64,000 nt of DNA from Tsukamurella sputi (GCF_007858445.1 NZ_VIGV01000001.1:248001-312000), one strand, 5' to 3'. Numbered from the stretch's first letter, positions 38,332 to 48,711 are shown. Notes: a model not told the origin generated them from the sequence alone. Numbers and translations: made by a program.

Positions 38332-39447
38332 CTACGCATCCGCCCCCGGAGCGGCCCGCACCGTGAACGGATCCGTGGGGGTGTCGTGGACCGCGACGTC
38401 GAGGTAGGGCCAGAGCAGCTCGGCGACCGTGGCGCACCAGGGGAACTCGGTGCCCCAGTGCCCGGCGTCCACGACGGCGGGCCCGCCGACGCGCAGGTGC
38501 TCGTCCACGGGGTGATGCCGCAGATCACCGGTGACATAGGCGTCGACGCCGAGGCGCGCGACGGCACCGAGCAGCGAGTCCCCCGCTCCCCCGCAGACCG
38601 CGACGGTCCGCACGATCGCCTCCGGGTTCCCGGCCGCGCGCGCCGGCGCGCCGAGGGCGTCGGCGACGTGGGCGGTGAACGCCTCCAACGTCAGCGGCTC
38701 CGACAGGGTTCCGATGCGGCCCAGGCCCCATTCCCGCTCGCCGCCGACCAGTTCGACGATGTCGTGCGCCGGCACCTCGTAGGGATGCGCGTGGCGGAGC
38801 GCACGGGCCACGCGCTCGCGGTGGGCGGTTGCGGCGACGAGCTCGATCCGCGTCTCGTCCACAGTGGTGAGCTCGCGGGCGCTGCCGATCGCGGGATTCG
38901 CGTCATCGCCCGGCCGGAACTGGCCGACACCGTCGACCCGCCAGGCGCACTCGGAGTACTCCCCGACCTCCCCCGCGCCCGCCTCGAACATCGCCGCGAG
39001 CACCTCGTCCGCCTGCGCGGGCGGCACCATCACGCCCCACCGGTCCAGCTGCAGCGGCGCGTCCAGGTACTCGACGGGCCCGATGACCTCCACCCCGAGC
39101 GCCGCCGCAAGGGCGTCGTTGACGCCGCCCCGAGCGCGATCGGCGTTGGTGTGCGCGGTGAACAGCGCGCACCCGCCGCGGATGAGCCGGTGGATCAGCG
39201 CACCCTTCGGCGTGCTCGCCGCGACGGTGTCGACGCCGCGCAGCAGGAGCGGGTGGTGCGCGATGACGAGCTGGGCGCCACGGGCGAGCGCGGCGTCGAC
39301 CACATCGGTCGTGACGTCCACGCAGACCAGCACGCGCGCGACCTCGGAAGCCGGGTCTCCGCATACCAGCCCGACGCTGTCCCACCCCTCCGCCAGCCGG
39401 GGCGGATACGCCTGATCGAGCACTGCGATGACCTCTGCCAGCTTCAT
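38332..39447 (-). CDS. Nif3-like dinuclear metal-centre protein (GTP cyclohydrolase I type 2/NIF3 family)
   Basis: A 371-residue protein of the NIF3 family. It starts MKLAEVIAVLDQAYPPRLAEGW at 39447, has the metal motifs IAHHPLLLRGVD (His-His) and FTAHTNADRARGGVND, and a C-terminal segment with VTGDLRHHPVDE, the third metal site. About 120 residues between form the PII-like insert typical of long NIF3 proteins. Function is uncertain: some members hydrolyse nucleotides, while the metal centre suggests hydrolase activity. It corresponds to Rv2230c. Confidence 0.9.
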   Translation of the reverse strand: MKLAEVIAVLDQAYPPRLAEGWDSVGLVCGDPASEVARVLVCVDVTTDVVDAALARGAQLVIAHHPLLLRGVDTVAASTPKGALIHRLIRGGCALFTAHTNADRARGGVNDALAAALGVEVIGPVEYLDAPLQLDRWGVMVPPAQADEVLAAMFEAGAGEVGEYSECAWRVDGVGQFRPGDDANPAIGSARELTTVDETRIELVAATAHRERVARALRHAHPYEVPAHDIVELVGGEREWGLGRIGTLSEPLTLEAFTAHVADALGAPARAAGNPEAIVRTVAVCGGAGDSLLGAVARLGVDAYVTGDLRHHPVDEHLRVGGPAVVDAGHWGTEFPWCATVAELLWPYLDVAVHDTPTDPFTVRAAPGADA

Positions 39448-39492
39448 GGCTGCCAGCGTAGATCCGTCGGACGTCTCCGGTATGAACGCGAC

Positions 39493-40011
39493 ATGCACGC
39501 GTTCATGGACGAGACGAAGGGGTCCGGGCTCATCGTGGTGGTCGTGGTCGTCGCTCCGTCCACGCTGCCGACGCTCCGCAAGGAGCTCAACGCTCTTCGT
39601 ATGAGGGGTCAACGACGCATACATTTCGCCAAGGAGTCGCCCTCGCGGCGGCGTTCGATCGCAGCTGCGATCGCCGGGATGCCTGTCGCAGCCACCGCCT
39701 TCGATGCTCGCGGTATCCGAGACGCTCGAGCCGCTAGAGAGCGCGCCCTTCGTGCGGTGGTGGCGGATCTCGATGCACAATCGGTCGCTCGGTTGATCAT
39801 CGAACAGGATGACAGCCTGGTCGCGGCAGACCGCCGAACGCTGTTTCGCGCAACCCGTGCTACCCGGAGCGGACTCGAGTACCTCCACGTGCGTCCGGCG
39901 TCTGAACCGATGCTCTGGATTCCCGACGCCATCGCATGGTCGATAGCACGCGGCGGCGACTCAGCGCGAAGGATCGCTGCGGTCGTCGAAGCGAACGTCA
40001 CTGTGCGTTGA
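39493..40011 (+). CDS. Unnamed actinobacterial protein, DUF3800-like start
   Basis: A 172-residue protein starting at ATG 39493 with MHAFMDETKGSGLIVVV. An opening of F-DE-(S/T) followed by a hydrophobic strand is the DUF3800 (RNase H-fold) pattern; LRMRGQRRIHFAKES and LWIPDAIAWSIARGGD are also family-like segments that recur in short actinobacterial proteins of unknown function. No biochemical role is known. It replaces the cobC-ptkA stretch of M. tuberculosis between nif3 and ptpA and is likely an acquired gene. An exact 18-bp palindrome lies within it at 39656-39673. Confidence 0.65.
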   Translation: MHAFMDETKGSGLIVVVVVVAPSTLPTLRKELNALRMRGQRRIHFAKESPSRRRSIAAAIAGMPVAATAFDARGIRDARAARERALRAVVADLDAQSVARLIIEQDDSLVAADRRTLFRATRATRSGLEYLHVRPASEPMLWIPDAIAWSIARGGDSARRIAAVVEANVTVR

Positions 40012-40158
40012 CACGAAACCCCGCTCACCAACCGTCCGGATGGCTGCGGGGCCGCTGTCCACGAGCGAAAGCTCGGGCGTAGTCCTCAGCATACCGATCC
40101 ACTCGTCGCCGCACCAGTGGCGATTCGAGCGTCGAGCAGCGTCGGGCAAGATGGAGGG

Positions 40159-40629
40159 GTGAGTACTCCGCTGCATGTCACGTTCGTGTGCACCGGCAAC
40201 ATCTGCCGTTCGCCGATCGCCAAGATCGTCTACGAGCAGGCCGTGGCCGATGCCGGACTGGCCGAGGCGGTGCGCGTCACCAGCGCCGGCACCGACGGCT
40301 GGCACGAGGGCAGCCCGGCGGACTCGCGCGCGCAGGACGTGCTCGCGGAGGCCGGCTACCCCACCGCGCACACCGCCGCTGAGCTGACCGACGATCACCT
40401 CGCGGCCGATCTCGTGGTCGCGCTGCACCGCTCACACGTCGCGCCGCTACGGCGACGCGGCGTGCCCGCGGACCGGATCCGGCTGCTGCGCAGCTTCGAT
40501 CCGGATGCCGCGCACGAGAGCGTGCCCGACCCGTACTACGGCGATCACGACGACTTCCGAGCGACGCTGACCGAGGTCGAGGGCGCGATACCCGGGCTCC
40601 TCGAGTGGACGCGAGAGAACATTGCCTAG
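40159..40629 (+). CDS. ptpA: Low-molecular-weight protein-tyrosine phosphatase
   Basis: A 156-residue LMW-PTP. It starts at GTG 40159 (VSTPLHVTFVCTGNIC), preceded by GGAGGG. The P-loop CTGNICRS (Cys11, Arg17) and the general acid loop DPYYGD are intact. The M. tuberculosis orthologue Rv2234 is secreted and blocks host phagosome acidification; it follows its kinase PtkA, but ptkA is missing here, so the physiological partner differs. The SURF1 gene overlaps its end by 8 bases. Confidence 0.93.
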   Translation: MSTPLHVTFVCTGNICRSPIAKIVYEQAVADAGLAEAVRVTSAGTDGWHEGSPADSRAQDVLAEAGYPTAHTAAELTDDHLAADLVVALHRSHVAPLRRRGVPADRIRLLRSFDPDAAHESVPDPYYGDHDDFRATLTEVEGAIPGLLEWTRENIA

Positions 40630-41491
40630 CTGGATCAAGGTGATCTTCCAGCCGCGGTGGATCGCCCTCGCCATCGCGGCGCTGGCCTTCACCGCGCTGT
40701 GCTGGTCGGTGCTGGCACCGTGGCAGCTGGGGAAGAACTCGTCCACCAGCCACCGCAACCAGCAGATCGCCGACTCCGTGAACGCCGAGCCGGTGCCGGC
40801 GGCGCAGTTGCTGGGCGGCCGCACCGACGTGCCGAAGGACGCCGAGTGGCGGCGGGTGGTGCTCACCGGGCAGTACCTCACCGACAAGCAGTCCCTCGCC
40901 CGGCTGCGGAATCAGGACGGCAAGCCGGCCTACGAGGTGCTGGTGCCGTTCGCGGCGAACGACGGCGCAACCTATCTCGTCGACCGGGGCTTCGTGAAGA
41001 CGCCCACCGGCGGCGTGGTGCCGGAGTTCGCGCCGCCGCCGTCGGGAACGGTCACGCTCCAGGCCCGCGTGCGTGCCCCGGAGAAGACCGATCCGGCCCG
41101 TGGGCCGCGGACCGAGGCCGGATTCCTGCAGGTCTTCGCGATAGACCCGTCGGCGATCGGCCCGGCGCAGTCGATCACTCTGGCGCCCGGCTACCTGACC
41201 CTCGACGAGGACCAGCCCGGCGGACTCGATCCGATCCCGCTGCCGATGCTCGACGCCGGCCCGTATCTCTCCTACGGCCTGCAGTGGCTCGCCTTCGGGA
41301 TCATGGCGCCCCTCGCGATCGGCTACTTCGTGTGGTCCGAGGTACGACGCCGGCGCGAGGACAAGGCCGTCTTCGACGCGGGCAACGCGGATCCGCAGAC
41401 GCCGCAAGCGACGGAGGAGGCGCCGGAGGTCAGCCCCGAGGCCGCCCGCGCCGCACGGCTCGCCGACCGGTACGGACGCAAAGGACAGTAG
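40622..41491 (+). CDS. SURF1-family cytochrome oxidase assembly protein
   Basis: A 289-residue inner-membrane protein with two spans: residues about 10-32 (ALAIAALAFTALCWSVLAPWQLGKN, shown here in part) and about 215-235 (LQWLAFGIMAPLAIGYFV). Between them is the SURF1 domain with EWRRVVLTGQYL, YEVLVPFAANDGATYLVDRGFV and FLQVFAIDPSAIG. It probably helps assemble aa3-type cytochrome c oxidase. The TTG start at 40622 is inferred; a GTG at 40640 is the alternative. The 3' end overlaps the convergent cobD by 62 bases. It corresponds to Rv2235. Confidence 0.85.
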   Translation: MPSWIKVIFQPRWIALAIAALAFTALCWSVLAPWQLGKNSSTSHRNQQIADSVNAEPVPAAQLLGGRTDVPKDAEWRRVVLTGQYLTDKQSLARLRNQDGKPAYEVLVPFAANDGATYLVDRGFVKTPTGGVVPEFAPPPSGTVTLQARVRAPEKTDPARGPRTEAGFLQVFAIDPSAIGPAQSITLAPGYLTLDEDQPGGLDPIPLPMLDAGPYLSYGLQWLAFGIMAPLAIGYFVWSEVRRRREDKAVFDAGNADPQTPQATEEAPEVSPEAARAARLADRYGRKGQ

Positions 41492-42362
41492 CGGCGAGCG
41501 CGCCCAGTTCCACGGCGCGCGACAGGCGCGCGGCCCGCGCCAGATCGCGCGGCTCGGGTGCGCGGCCACGGCCCAGCGTCGGGCGCAGCTCCACGCCATG
41601 CGCGTACTGCGTGCGCCCACCCAGCTGCAGGCCGAGCGCTCCCGCGGCGGTCGCCTCCGCGACCCCGGCGTTGGGACTGGGGTGTTTCGCCGCATCCTCA
41701 CGCCAGGCACGGAGAGCGTCCGACGGTGCTCCGCCGACCGTCGGCGCCAGGGCGACGGTGACCGCACCCGCGAGCCGGGCCGGGACGTAGTTGAGGACGT
41801 CGTCGAGTCGCGCCGATGCCCAGCCGAATTCGCCGTACCGCTCATTCCGGTAGCCGACCATCGCATCCAGCGTGTTCGCCGCGCGGTACGCCAGTAGGCC
41901 CGGCAGGCCCGCGACGGCGCCCCAGAAGAGCGGCGCCACCGCGGCGTCCGACGTGTTCTCGGCGACCGACTCGGTAGCCGCCCGCGCGAGCCCTGCGGCG
42001 TCGAGCACCGACGGGTCGCGCCCGCACAGGCTGGGGAGCAGGGCGCGCGCGGCGGTCAGATCCCCGCGCTCCAGGTCGGCCCCGAGCGTGGATCCGACCG
42101 ACCGCAGTCCCGCTCCCCCGACCACCGCCCAGGTGCCGACCGCCGTAGCGCCGGGCACCCTCCGCAGCGCATACCCCAGCGCCGCCGCGCCACCCACCAG
42201 GACCGCGGTGTACGCCGCGCCGCGCAGCTTCGCCGGGGCGTACATCCGTCGCTCGAGCGCGAGTGCGACGGTGCCGAAGCCCGCGACCGGGTGGTAGCGG
42301 CGGGGGTCGCCGAAGACCTCGTCGGCGACGATGCCGAGAGCCAGTTCGGTGGTGCGGTTCAC
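41430..42362 (-). CDS. cobD: Adenosylcobinamide-phosphate synthase (cobalamin assembly)
   Basis: A 310-residue membrane protein that joins aminopropanol (phosphate) to adenosylcobyric acid. LALGIVADEVFGDPRRYHPVAGFG is the family start; ARAATESVAENTSDAAVAPLFW and NTLDAMVGYRNERYGEFGWASA are the hallmark motifs; several hydrophobic spans lie along it. No other cobalamin biosynthesis gene is near (only the putative ribazole-type phosphatase at 36904), so the pathway must be encoded elsewhere. It overlaps SURF1 by 62 bases and corresponds to Rv2236c. Confidence 0.93.
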   Translation of the reverse strand: MNRTTELALGIVADEVFGDPRRYHPVAGFGTVALALERRMYAPAKLRGAAYTAVLVGGAAALGYALRRVPGATAVGTWAVVGGAGLRSVGSTLGADLERGDLTAARALLPSLCGRDPSVLDAAGLARAATESVAENTSDAAVAPLFWGAVAGLPGLLAYRAANTLDAMVGYRNERYGEFGWASARLDDVLNYVPARLAGAVTVALAPTVGGAPSDALRAWREDAAKHPSPNAGVAEATAAGALGLQLGGRTQYAHGVELRPTLGRGRAPEPRDLARAARLSRAVELGALAATVLCVRTGRRAVRRGRPRG

Positions 42363-42446
42363 GGATGTCGACGCTACCCGGTTCGCCTAGACGCACACCT
42401 GTTTGCAATCAGCATATTCTTTGCGTTTTGCATGTTACTGTGCAGC

Positions 42447-42836
42447 ATGATCAAGACACGGTTCCTCGCCGCCACCACCGCCGCGGTCGCCCTCTCCCTC
42501 GCCGCTCCCACCGCCGCCGGCGCCGCACCGCAGACAGACGCCGATCTCGCGAAGTCGGTGGCCTGCTCCTACGCCGCCTCCGTGGCGCAGCACGCAGAGA
42601 ACGGCGTGGGGAACAGTCGGTCGGAGAAGCTGATCAGCCAGCGCGGTTCGCTGTACCTGGTGGAATGCGAAGTGCGCGTGATGCAACGCGGGAACGCGAC
42701 CGTCTACATCAACGACCCGCGCCCCGCGCTGATCTACCGCGTCACGGTGGACGCGAACAATCGGTTCTTCGTCGTCAACGCCGAGGGCCCGTACGTGCCG
42801 CCGGTCCGCCAGCAGGCACCCGGCCGGGCGGCCTAG
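42447..42836 (+). CDS. Small secreted protein of unknown function
   Basis: A 129-residue exported protein. The signal peptide MIKTRFLAATTAAVALSLAA ends with AAGAAPQTD. The mature part has VACSYAASVAQHAENG, a lone pair of cysteines (VACSYA and LVECEVRV) and a basic C-terminus with PPVRQQ. No family recognised. The spacer before it, 42363-42446, is AT-rich for this genome (GTTTGCAATC, GCATATTC, TTGCGTTTTGC) and must hold its promoter. Its stop comes 20 bases before the convergent VOC gene. Confidence 0.7.
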   Translation: MIKTRFLAATTAAVALSLAAPTAAGAAPQTDADLAKSVACSYAASVAQHAENGVGNSRSEKLISQRGSLYLVECEVRVMQRGNATVYINDPRPALIYRVTVDANNRFFVVNAEGPYVPPVRQQAPGRAA

Positions 42837-42855
42837 CGCCCGCCCGTCCGCGCGC

Positions 42856-43473
42856 TCACTGCCAGACGAAGCCGTCGGGATCGACGAGCGAGCCGAGATC
42901 GCCGTCGACCCTGATCCGGTGAGAGCCACTGCCCTCCAGCGGAACTCCCGCGTCCTTCGCGGCGGCCTTACGCCCGTACAGCGCGAGCTTCACAGCACCG
43001 GGTTCGGCGTCGAACTCGACGTACTTGCGGCCGAAGCTCTTCGCCACGGAGAGCCCGTGCTCGACGTAGAAGGCTTTGGTCGCGGCGACGTCGTCGACCC
43101 CGAGCAGCAGCACCGTGTCGTCGATGGTCCGCAGCGGCGCGCCGGTGTTCTTCTTCGACGACGACGCGACCTTCCAGAGCGTGCCGTCGGGCGCACGGAA
43201 GACGCCGCCGTAGCCCCAGAAGGACTTCTTCGCGGGTTTGATCTCCGTCGCGCCCGCTGCGATCGCGGGCGCGACGAAGGAGTCGACCACGGCCGGCTCG
43301 GCCACGACCAGCGAGATCACGAAGCCGCGGAAACCGGTGGACGGTTCCGTGGAGGCCCTGAACCGCAGGCCGTGGTCGGGGCCGAAGGCGGTGTCGTAGA
43401 AATCCCGGGCTGCGGCCGGGTCGGCCACCTCCAGGGTGAGGGACCGGATCGGGGCGGAGAGCGAGGTTGTCAT
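42856..43473 (-). CDS. VOC-family (glyoxalase/bleomycin resistance-like) protein
   Basis: A 205-residue protein with two VOC modules. The first has IRSLTLEVADPAAARDFYDTAFG, the second TVLLLGVDDVAATKAFYVEHGL, each followed by a GVFRAPDG/ SLVDPDGFVW turn. The metal-binding His and Glu are only partly visible, so catalysis is uncertain. VOC proteins act on glyoxal derivatives, catechols or drugs; the function of this one is unknown. Confidence 0.75.
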   Translation of the reverse strand: MTTSLSAPIRSLTLEVADPAAARDFYDTAFGPDHGLRFRASTEPSTGFRGFVISLVVAEPAVVDSFVAPAIAAGATEIKPAKKSFWGYGGVFRAPDGTLWKVASSSKKNTGAPLRTIDDTVLLLGVDDVAATKAFYVEHGLSVAKSFGRKYVEFDAEPGAVKLALYGRKAAAKDAGVPLEGSGSHRIRVDGDLGSLVDPDGFVWQ

Positions 43474-43537
43474 GCCTGCAACGCTATGAGCTGCGCTTTC
43501 GGTGCGCTTCTCGATTCCTGACCGATCCGGCCGCCCG

Positions 43538-43762
43538 TCAGCCGCGGTAGCGGAAGATGATCCGCCCGCGGGTCAGGTCGTAGGGGCTGATCTCCACGAG
43601 TACTCGGTCGAGCGGAACGATCTTGATGTAGTTCTTCCGGATCTTCCCGCTGATATGCGCGAGTACGACGTGCCCGTTGTCGAGCTCGACGCGGAACGTC
43701 GCGTTCCGGAGTCCCTCCACGACGGTGCCGGCGGCCTCGATGCCGCGCGCCGTCTTCGTCAT
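43538..43762 (-). CDS. infA: Translation initiation factor IF-1 paralogue
   Basis: A 74-residue IF-1: [21 protein letters not shown], then [21 protein letters not shown], then [23 protein letters not shown], the complete S1-like OB fold, with a terminal RG rather than the usual R. The ordinary infA of mycobacteria sits in the ribosomal protein region (Rv3462c), so this is probably a second copy. The ATG overlaps the upstream GNAT-like stop (43759-43762, ATGA), so translation is coupled to that gene and to the leader upstream. Confidence 0.88.
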   Translation of the reverse strand: MTKTARGIEAAGTVVEGLRNATFRVELDNGHVVLAHISGKIRKNYIKIVPLDRVLVEISPYDLTRGRIIFRYRG

Positions 43763-44217
43763 GGCCGCACCAGCTCGACGGTGGTCTCGACCGCACAGCC
43801 GCCGGCCCGCTCGATCACGGCGACGGCGGCGCCGTCCGCCGGATCCGCCTGAGCCGCGAGGAAGGGCTCGACGCCGGGCGCGGATCGCACCCGCCACGCC
43901 CCGGGCGGGGTCACAGCGGGAGGCGGATCGAGCGGTATTCGGTACAGCGTCTCGCGCTTGTGCGGGACGAAGCCGTGGCGCTGCCACGCCGCGAGCTGGT
44001 CGCCGTCACCGTCCGCCACGAGCGTACGCAGCGGAGGCGACAGCTCGGCGAGGAGCGTCGCGGCCAGTAGATCGAAAGCCGCTGCGCTCCAAGCGTCGAT
44101 GCTGATGAAACCGGCTCGCCGCGACGGTCCGCCGCGTCCGATGATGCGGTCGTCGGCATCGACCGCGAGCCAGTCGCCGTCGTCCGACCTCCGCAGAGTG
44201 AGAGAAGAAACGTTCAT
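43759..44217 (-). CDS. GNAT-like protein coupled to the IF-1 paralogue
   Basis: A 152-residue protein starting [10 protein letters not shown] at 44217. [19 protein letters not shown] followed by [12 protein letters not shown] is the C-terminal pattern of a GNAT acetyltransferase half (…AA-W-R-GF…Y). [17 protein letters not shown] precedes it. The second half (about 90-152) is shorter than a full GNAT fold, so it may be a degenerate or non-catalytic domain. The substrate is unknown. AAAGG lies about 7 bases upstream of the start. It ends in ATGA overlap with infA. Confidence 0.6.
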   Translation of the reverse strand: MNVSSLTLRRSDDGDWLAVDADDRIIGRGGPSRRAGFISIDAWSAAAFDLLAATLLAELSPPLRTLVADGDGDQLAAWQRHGFVPHKRETLYRIPLDPPPAVTPPGAWRVRSAPGVEPFLAAQADPADGAAVAVIERAGGCAVETTVELVRP

Positions 44218-44316
44218 GGTGTTGCCTTTCAGGAATGCCTGCGTGCGGCGCTCCTGGTGGTGACACCTAGGTCGACCGTGAGAACGGAGGGAGCACCCAC
44301 ATGCGAGAAACGTTCA
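44206..44316 (-). repeat. Direct repeat of the initiation sequence, 100 bases apart
   Basis: On the minus strand TGAACGTTTCT occurs at 44316-44306 (start of the leader ORF, GTG AAC GTT TCT) and again at 44216-44206 (start of the GNAT-like gene, ATG AAC GTT TCT). The two 11-base copies are exactly 100 bases apart and both begin an ORF with fMet-Asn-Val-Ser. Confidence 0.85.
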
Positions 44317-44317
44317 C
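44267..44317 (-). CDS. 16-codon leader peptide upstream of the GNAT-like/IF-1 genes
   Basis: GTG at 44317 follows GGAGGTGAGACCC, an excellent Shine-Dalgarno (GGAGG with 8-base spacing). It encodes (f)MNVSRMWVLPPFSRST and ends at TAG (44267-44269). The Shine-Dalgarno is better than that of the following gene. CCGTGA at the start can pair with TCACGG at the end, and GGTGT at the leader stop can pair with ACACC before the next ATG, so alternative RNA folds are possible. The spacer also has CAGG-CATT-CCTG. A translation-attenuation leader is inferred. It is too short for standard gene calling. Confidence 0.6.
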   Translation of the reverse strand: MNVSRMWVLPPFSRST

Positions 44318-44419
44318 GGGTCTCACCTCCTTCGGCCGGTCACGGTTGCCTGCAGCCTATCGCCCTGCGCGACTCGGTCGCATCTCCTTTTCCGGCACCG
44401 TCGTCCAGCGCACCTCCGG

Positions 44420-44614
44420 TCAGTCGCGGTCGCGCTGCCTGATCGCGACGGCGATGCGCTCGCAGCCGATCAACACGCACCCGGCGAGAACGAGAAGGCC
44501 GAACCCGGCCTCGCGCCCCGCACCCCAGGCGTTCAGCCCGAGGATGAAAACGGCGACGACAGCGAAGACCACCACAACCGGCCAGGGCGAACCCGACATC
44601 TTCTTGTCAGTCAT
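44420..44614 (-). CDS. Small membrane protein
   Basis: A 64-residue protein with two spans (VVVVFAVVAVFILGLNAWG and GLLVLAGCVLIGCERIAVAI) and basic ends (MTDKKMSGS; RQRDRD). No family assignment. It lies on the same strand between tRNA-Val and the leader/GNAT-like cassette, and the compact hydrophobic pattern with a clean ATG supports its being a gene. Another frame on the opposite strand overlaps it but has no such pattern. Confidence 0.6.
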   Translation of the reverse strand: MTDKKMSGSPWPVVVVFAVVAVFILGLNAWGAGREAGFGLLVLAGCVLIGCERIAVAIRQRDRD

Positions 44615-44666
44615 GGCCGAACATTAGCATCGTGCATGGCGTGCGCCCGACGCTCAGTACTGTGCC

Positions 44667-44743
44667 TGGTGCGCGCGGAGGGACTCGAACCCCCGACAGC
44701 CGGTGTGTAAGACCGGAACTCTAACCAACTGAGCTACACGCGC
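44667..44743 (-). tRNA. tRNA-Val (anticodon TAC), CCA encoded
   Basis: The RNA begins GCGCGTGTAGCTCAGTTGG, has CCGGTCTTACACACCGG as anticodon arm (TAC) and ends GGGGGTTCGAGTCCC, CGCGCGC, A, CCA. The 7-bp acceptor GCGCGTG/CGCGCGC has one G-U pair. Its first 10 bases (44734-44743) also encode the end of the ahpE reading frame, including the TAG stop. Confidence 0.95.
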
Positions 44744-45234
44744 TTGCCGGTCGAAGATAGCGCAGCGAGGGCGTCTTCCCAAAGCGACTGATCGCGCGGG
44801 ACCCCGGGCTCGTTCATCTCGGAGAACCGGACCACGCCCTCGCGGTCGATCACGAAGGTGCCGCGGTTGGGGTAGCCGTTGCGCTCGTTGAGCACCCCGT
44901 ACGCGCCCGACACCTCGCCGTGCGGCCAGAAGTCGGACAGGATCGGGAACAGATAGCCCTGCGAACCGGACCAGACCTTGTGCGTGGGCGGCGGCCCGAC
45001 GGACACGGCGAGGACGGCGGCATCGTCGTTCTCGAAGGACGGCAGCGAATCGCGGATGCCGCCCAGCTCGCTCTCGCAGGTACCGGTGAAGGCCAGCGGG
45101 AAGAAGACGAGCAGGACGTTCTTGCGCCCTCGGTACGTCTCCAGGGAGACGGGGCGGTTGTTCTGGTCGCGCAGGGTGAACGCGGGCGCGACCGCACCGA
45201 CGGGCAGCGGACCTTCGGGCCGGACCGAGGTCAC
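44734..45234 (-). CDS. ahpE: One-cysteine peroxiredoxin AhpE
   Basis: A 166-residue peroxidase that reduces peroxides. It starts at GTG 45234 (VTSVRPEG), where GTGA overlaps the upstream stop by 4 bases. The peroxidatic Cys53 is in PLAFTGTCESEL (M. tuberculosis PLAFTGICQGEL), with no second resolving cysteine, as in 1-Cys peroxiredoxins. FLRE-type elements such as RGTFVIDREGVVRF follow. The stop TAG lies inside tRNA-Val (GTG TAG is part of GCGCGTGTAG). In M. tuberculosis this is Rv2238c, reduced by mycoredoxin. Confidence 0.9.
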   Translation of the reverse strand: MTSVRPEGPLPVGAVAPAFTLRDQNNRPVSLETYRGRKNVLLVFFPLAFTGTCESELGGIRDSLPSFENDDAAVLAVSVGPPPTHKVWSGSQGYLFPILSDFWPHGEVSGAYGVLNERNGYPNRGTFVIDREGVVRFSEMNEPGVPRDQSLWEDALAALSSTGKRV

Positions 45235-45647
45235 CTCTTGGCCACGCGGCCGGACTTCGGCTGCACCAGGCGGGAGCCGATCCACGATCCGAGGTTCGTC
45301 GACGAGGTCTGCGTGAGCCCGGCCGTCGGCGCCGCTTCGGCGATCTCGCTGGGCTGCACGTGTCCCGGCTGGCCGGTCTTGGGGCTGAGCACCCACACGT
45401 AGCCGTCGTCGGACAGCGGGGTGATCGCGTCCATCAGGGTGTCGACGAGATCGCCGTCGTCGTCGCGCCACCACAGCACGACCACGTCGACCACCTCATC
45501 GGTGTCCTCGTCGAGCATCTCCGCGCCGATGAGCTCCTCGATGGCCAGCCGCAGATCGTCGTCGGTGTCTTCGTCCCAACCGATCTCCTGCACGATGTTG
45601 CCGGGCTGCAGGCCCATCTTCTGGGCGAATGACCCATTCGTGGACAC
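45231..45647 (-). CDS. DUF3052 protein (Rv2239c-like)
   Basis: A 138-residue acidic cytosolic protein. I start it at the GTG at 45647 (VSTNGSFAQKMGLQPGNIVQE) with GAGGAGG about 11 bases upstream. LVDTLMDAITPLSDDGYVWVLSPKTGQPG is the DUF3052 hallmark, and the centre (DEVVDVVVLWWRDDDGD) is highly acidic. Function unknown. It is always upstream of ahpE and opposite aceE in this order, and its stop overlaps the ahpE start. Confidence 0.85.
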   Translation of the reverse strand: MSTNGSFAQKMGLQPGNIVQEIGWDEDTDDDLRLAIEELIGAEMLDEDTDEVVDVVVLWWRDDDGDLVDTLMDAITPLSDDGYVWVLSPKTGQPGHVQPSEIAEAAPTAGLTQTSSTNLGSWIGSRLVQPKSGRVAKR

Positions 45648-45769
45648 CGGTGGGAGCCTCCTCGCGTTCGCGCGGACGACCCGATGCCACCCGCATACCA
45701 CTGTTCGGTGCCAACTTACGGCACCTGCGCCCCGGCGCAACAGGGTACGCCGAACTCGCGCTGCGGACC

Positions 45770-45784
45770 TGGTGAATTCCACCA
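45770..45784. promoter_or_regulatory. Palindrome in the DUF3052/aceE divergent spacer
   Basis: TGGTGAATTCCACCA is a 5-bp inverted repeat around AATTC, in the 247-base divergent region 45648-45894, about 110 bases before the aceE start. It may be an operator for either gene. No known regulator is matched. The rest of this spacer shows no other element I can support. Confidence 0.3.
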
Positions 45785-45894
45785 CGCGGAATACGACTGT
45801 CGAGTAGCTTTCGTATGCGGCAGGATGGGATCTGCGACACACCGCACACCCCTGGCATACCCAGCACCGCCTTCGCGACCCGTGAGGAGCACCA

Positions 45895-48705
<2,811 letters not shown>

Positions 48706-48711
48706 GACTCC

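Noticed and set aside
44301-44627. A 108-residue open frame on the plus strand over the leader region
   Set aside because: No family pattern and no ribosome-binding site; the minus strand has a leader ORF and a membrane protein with the expected features.
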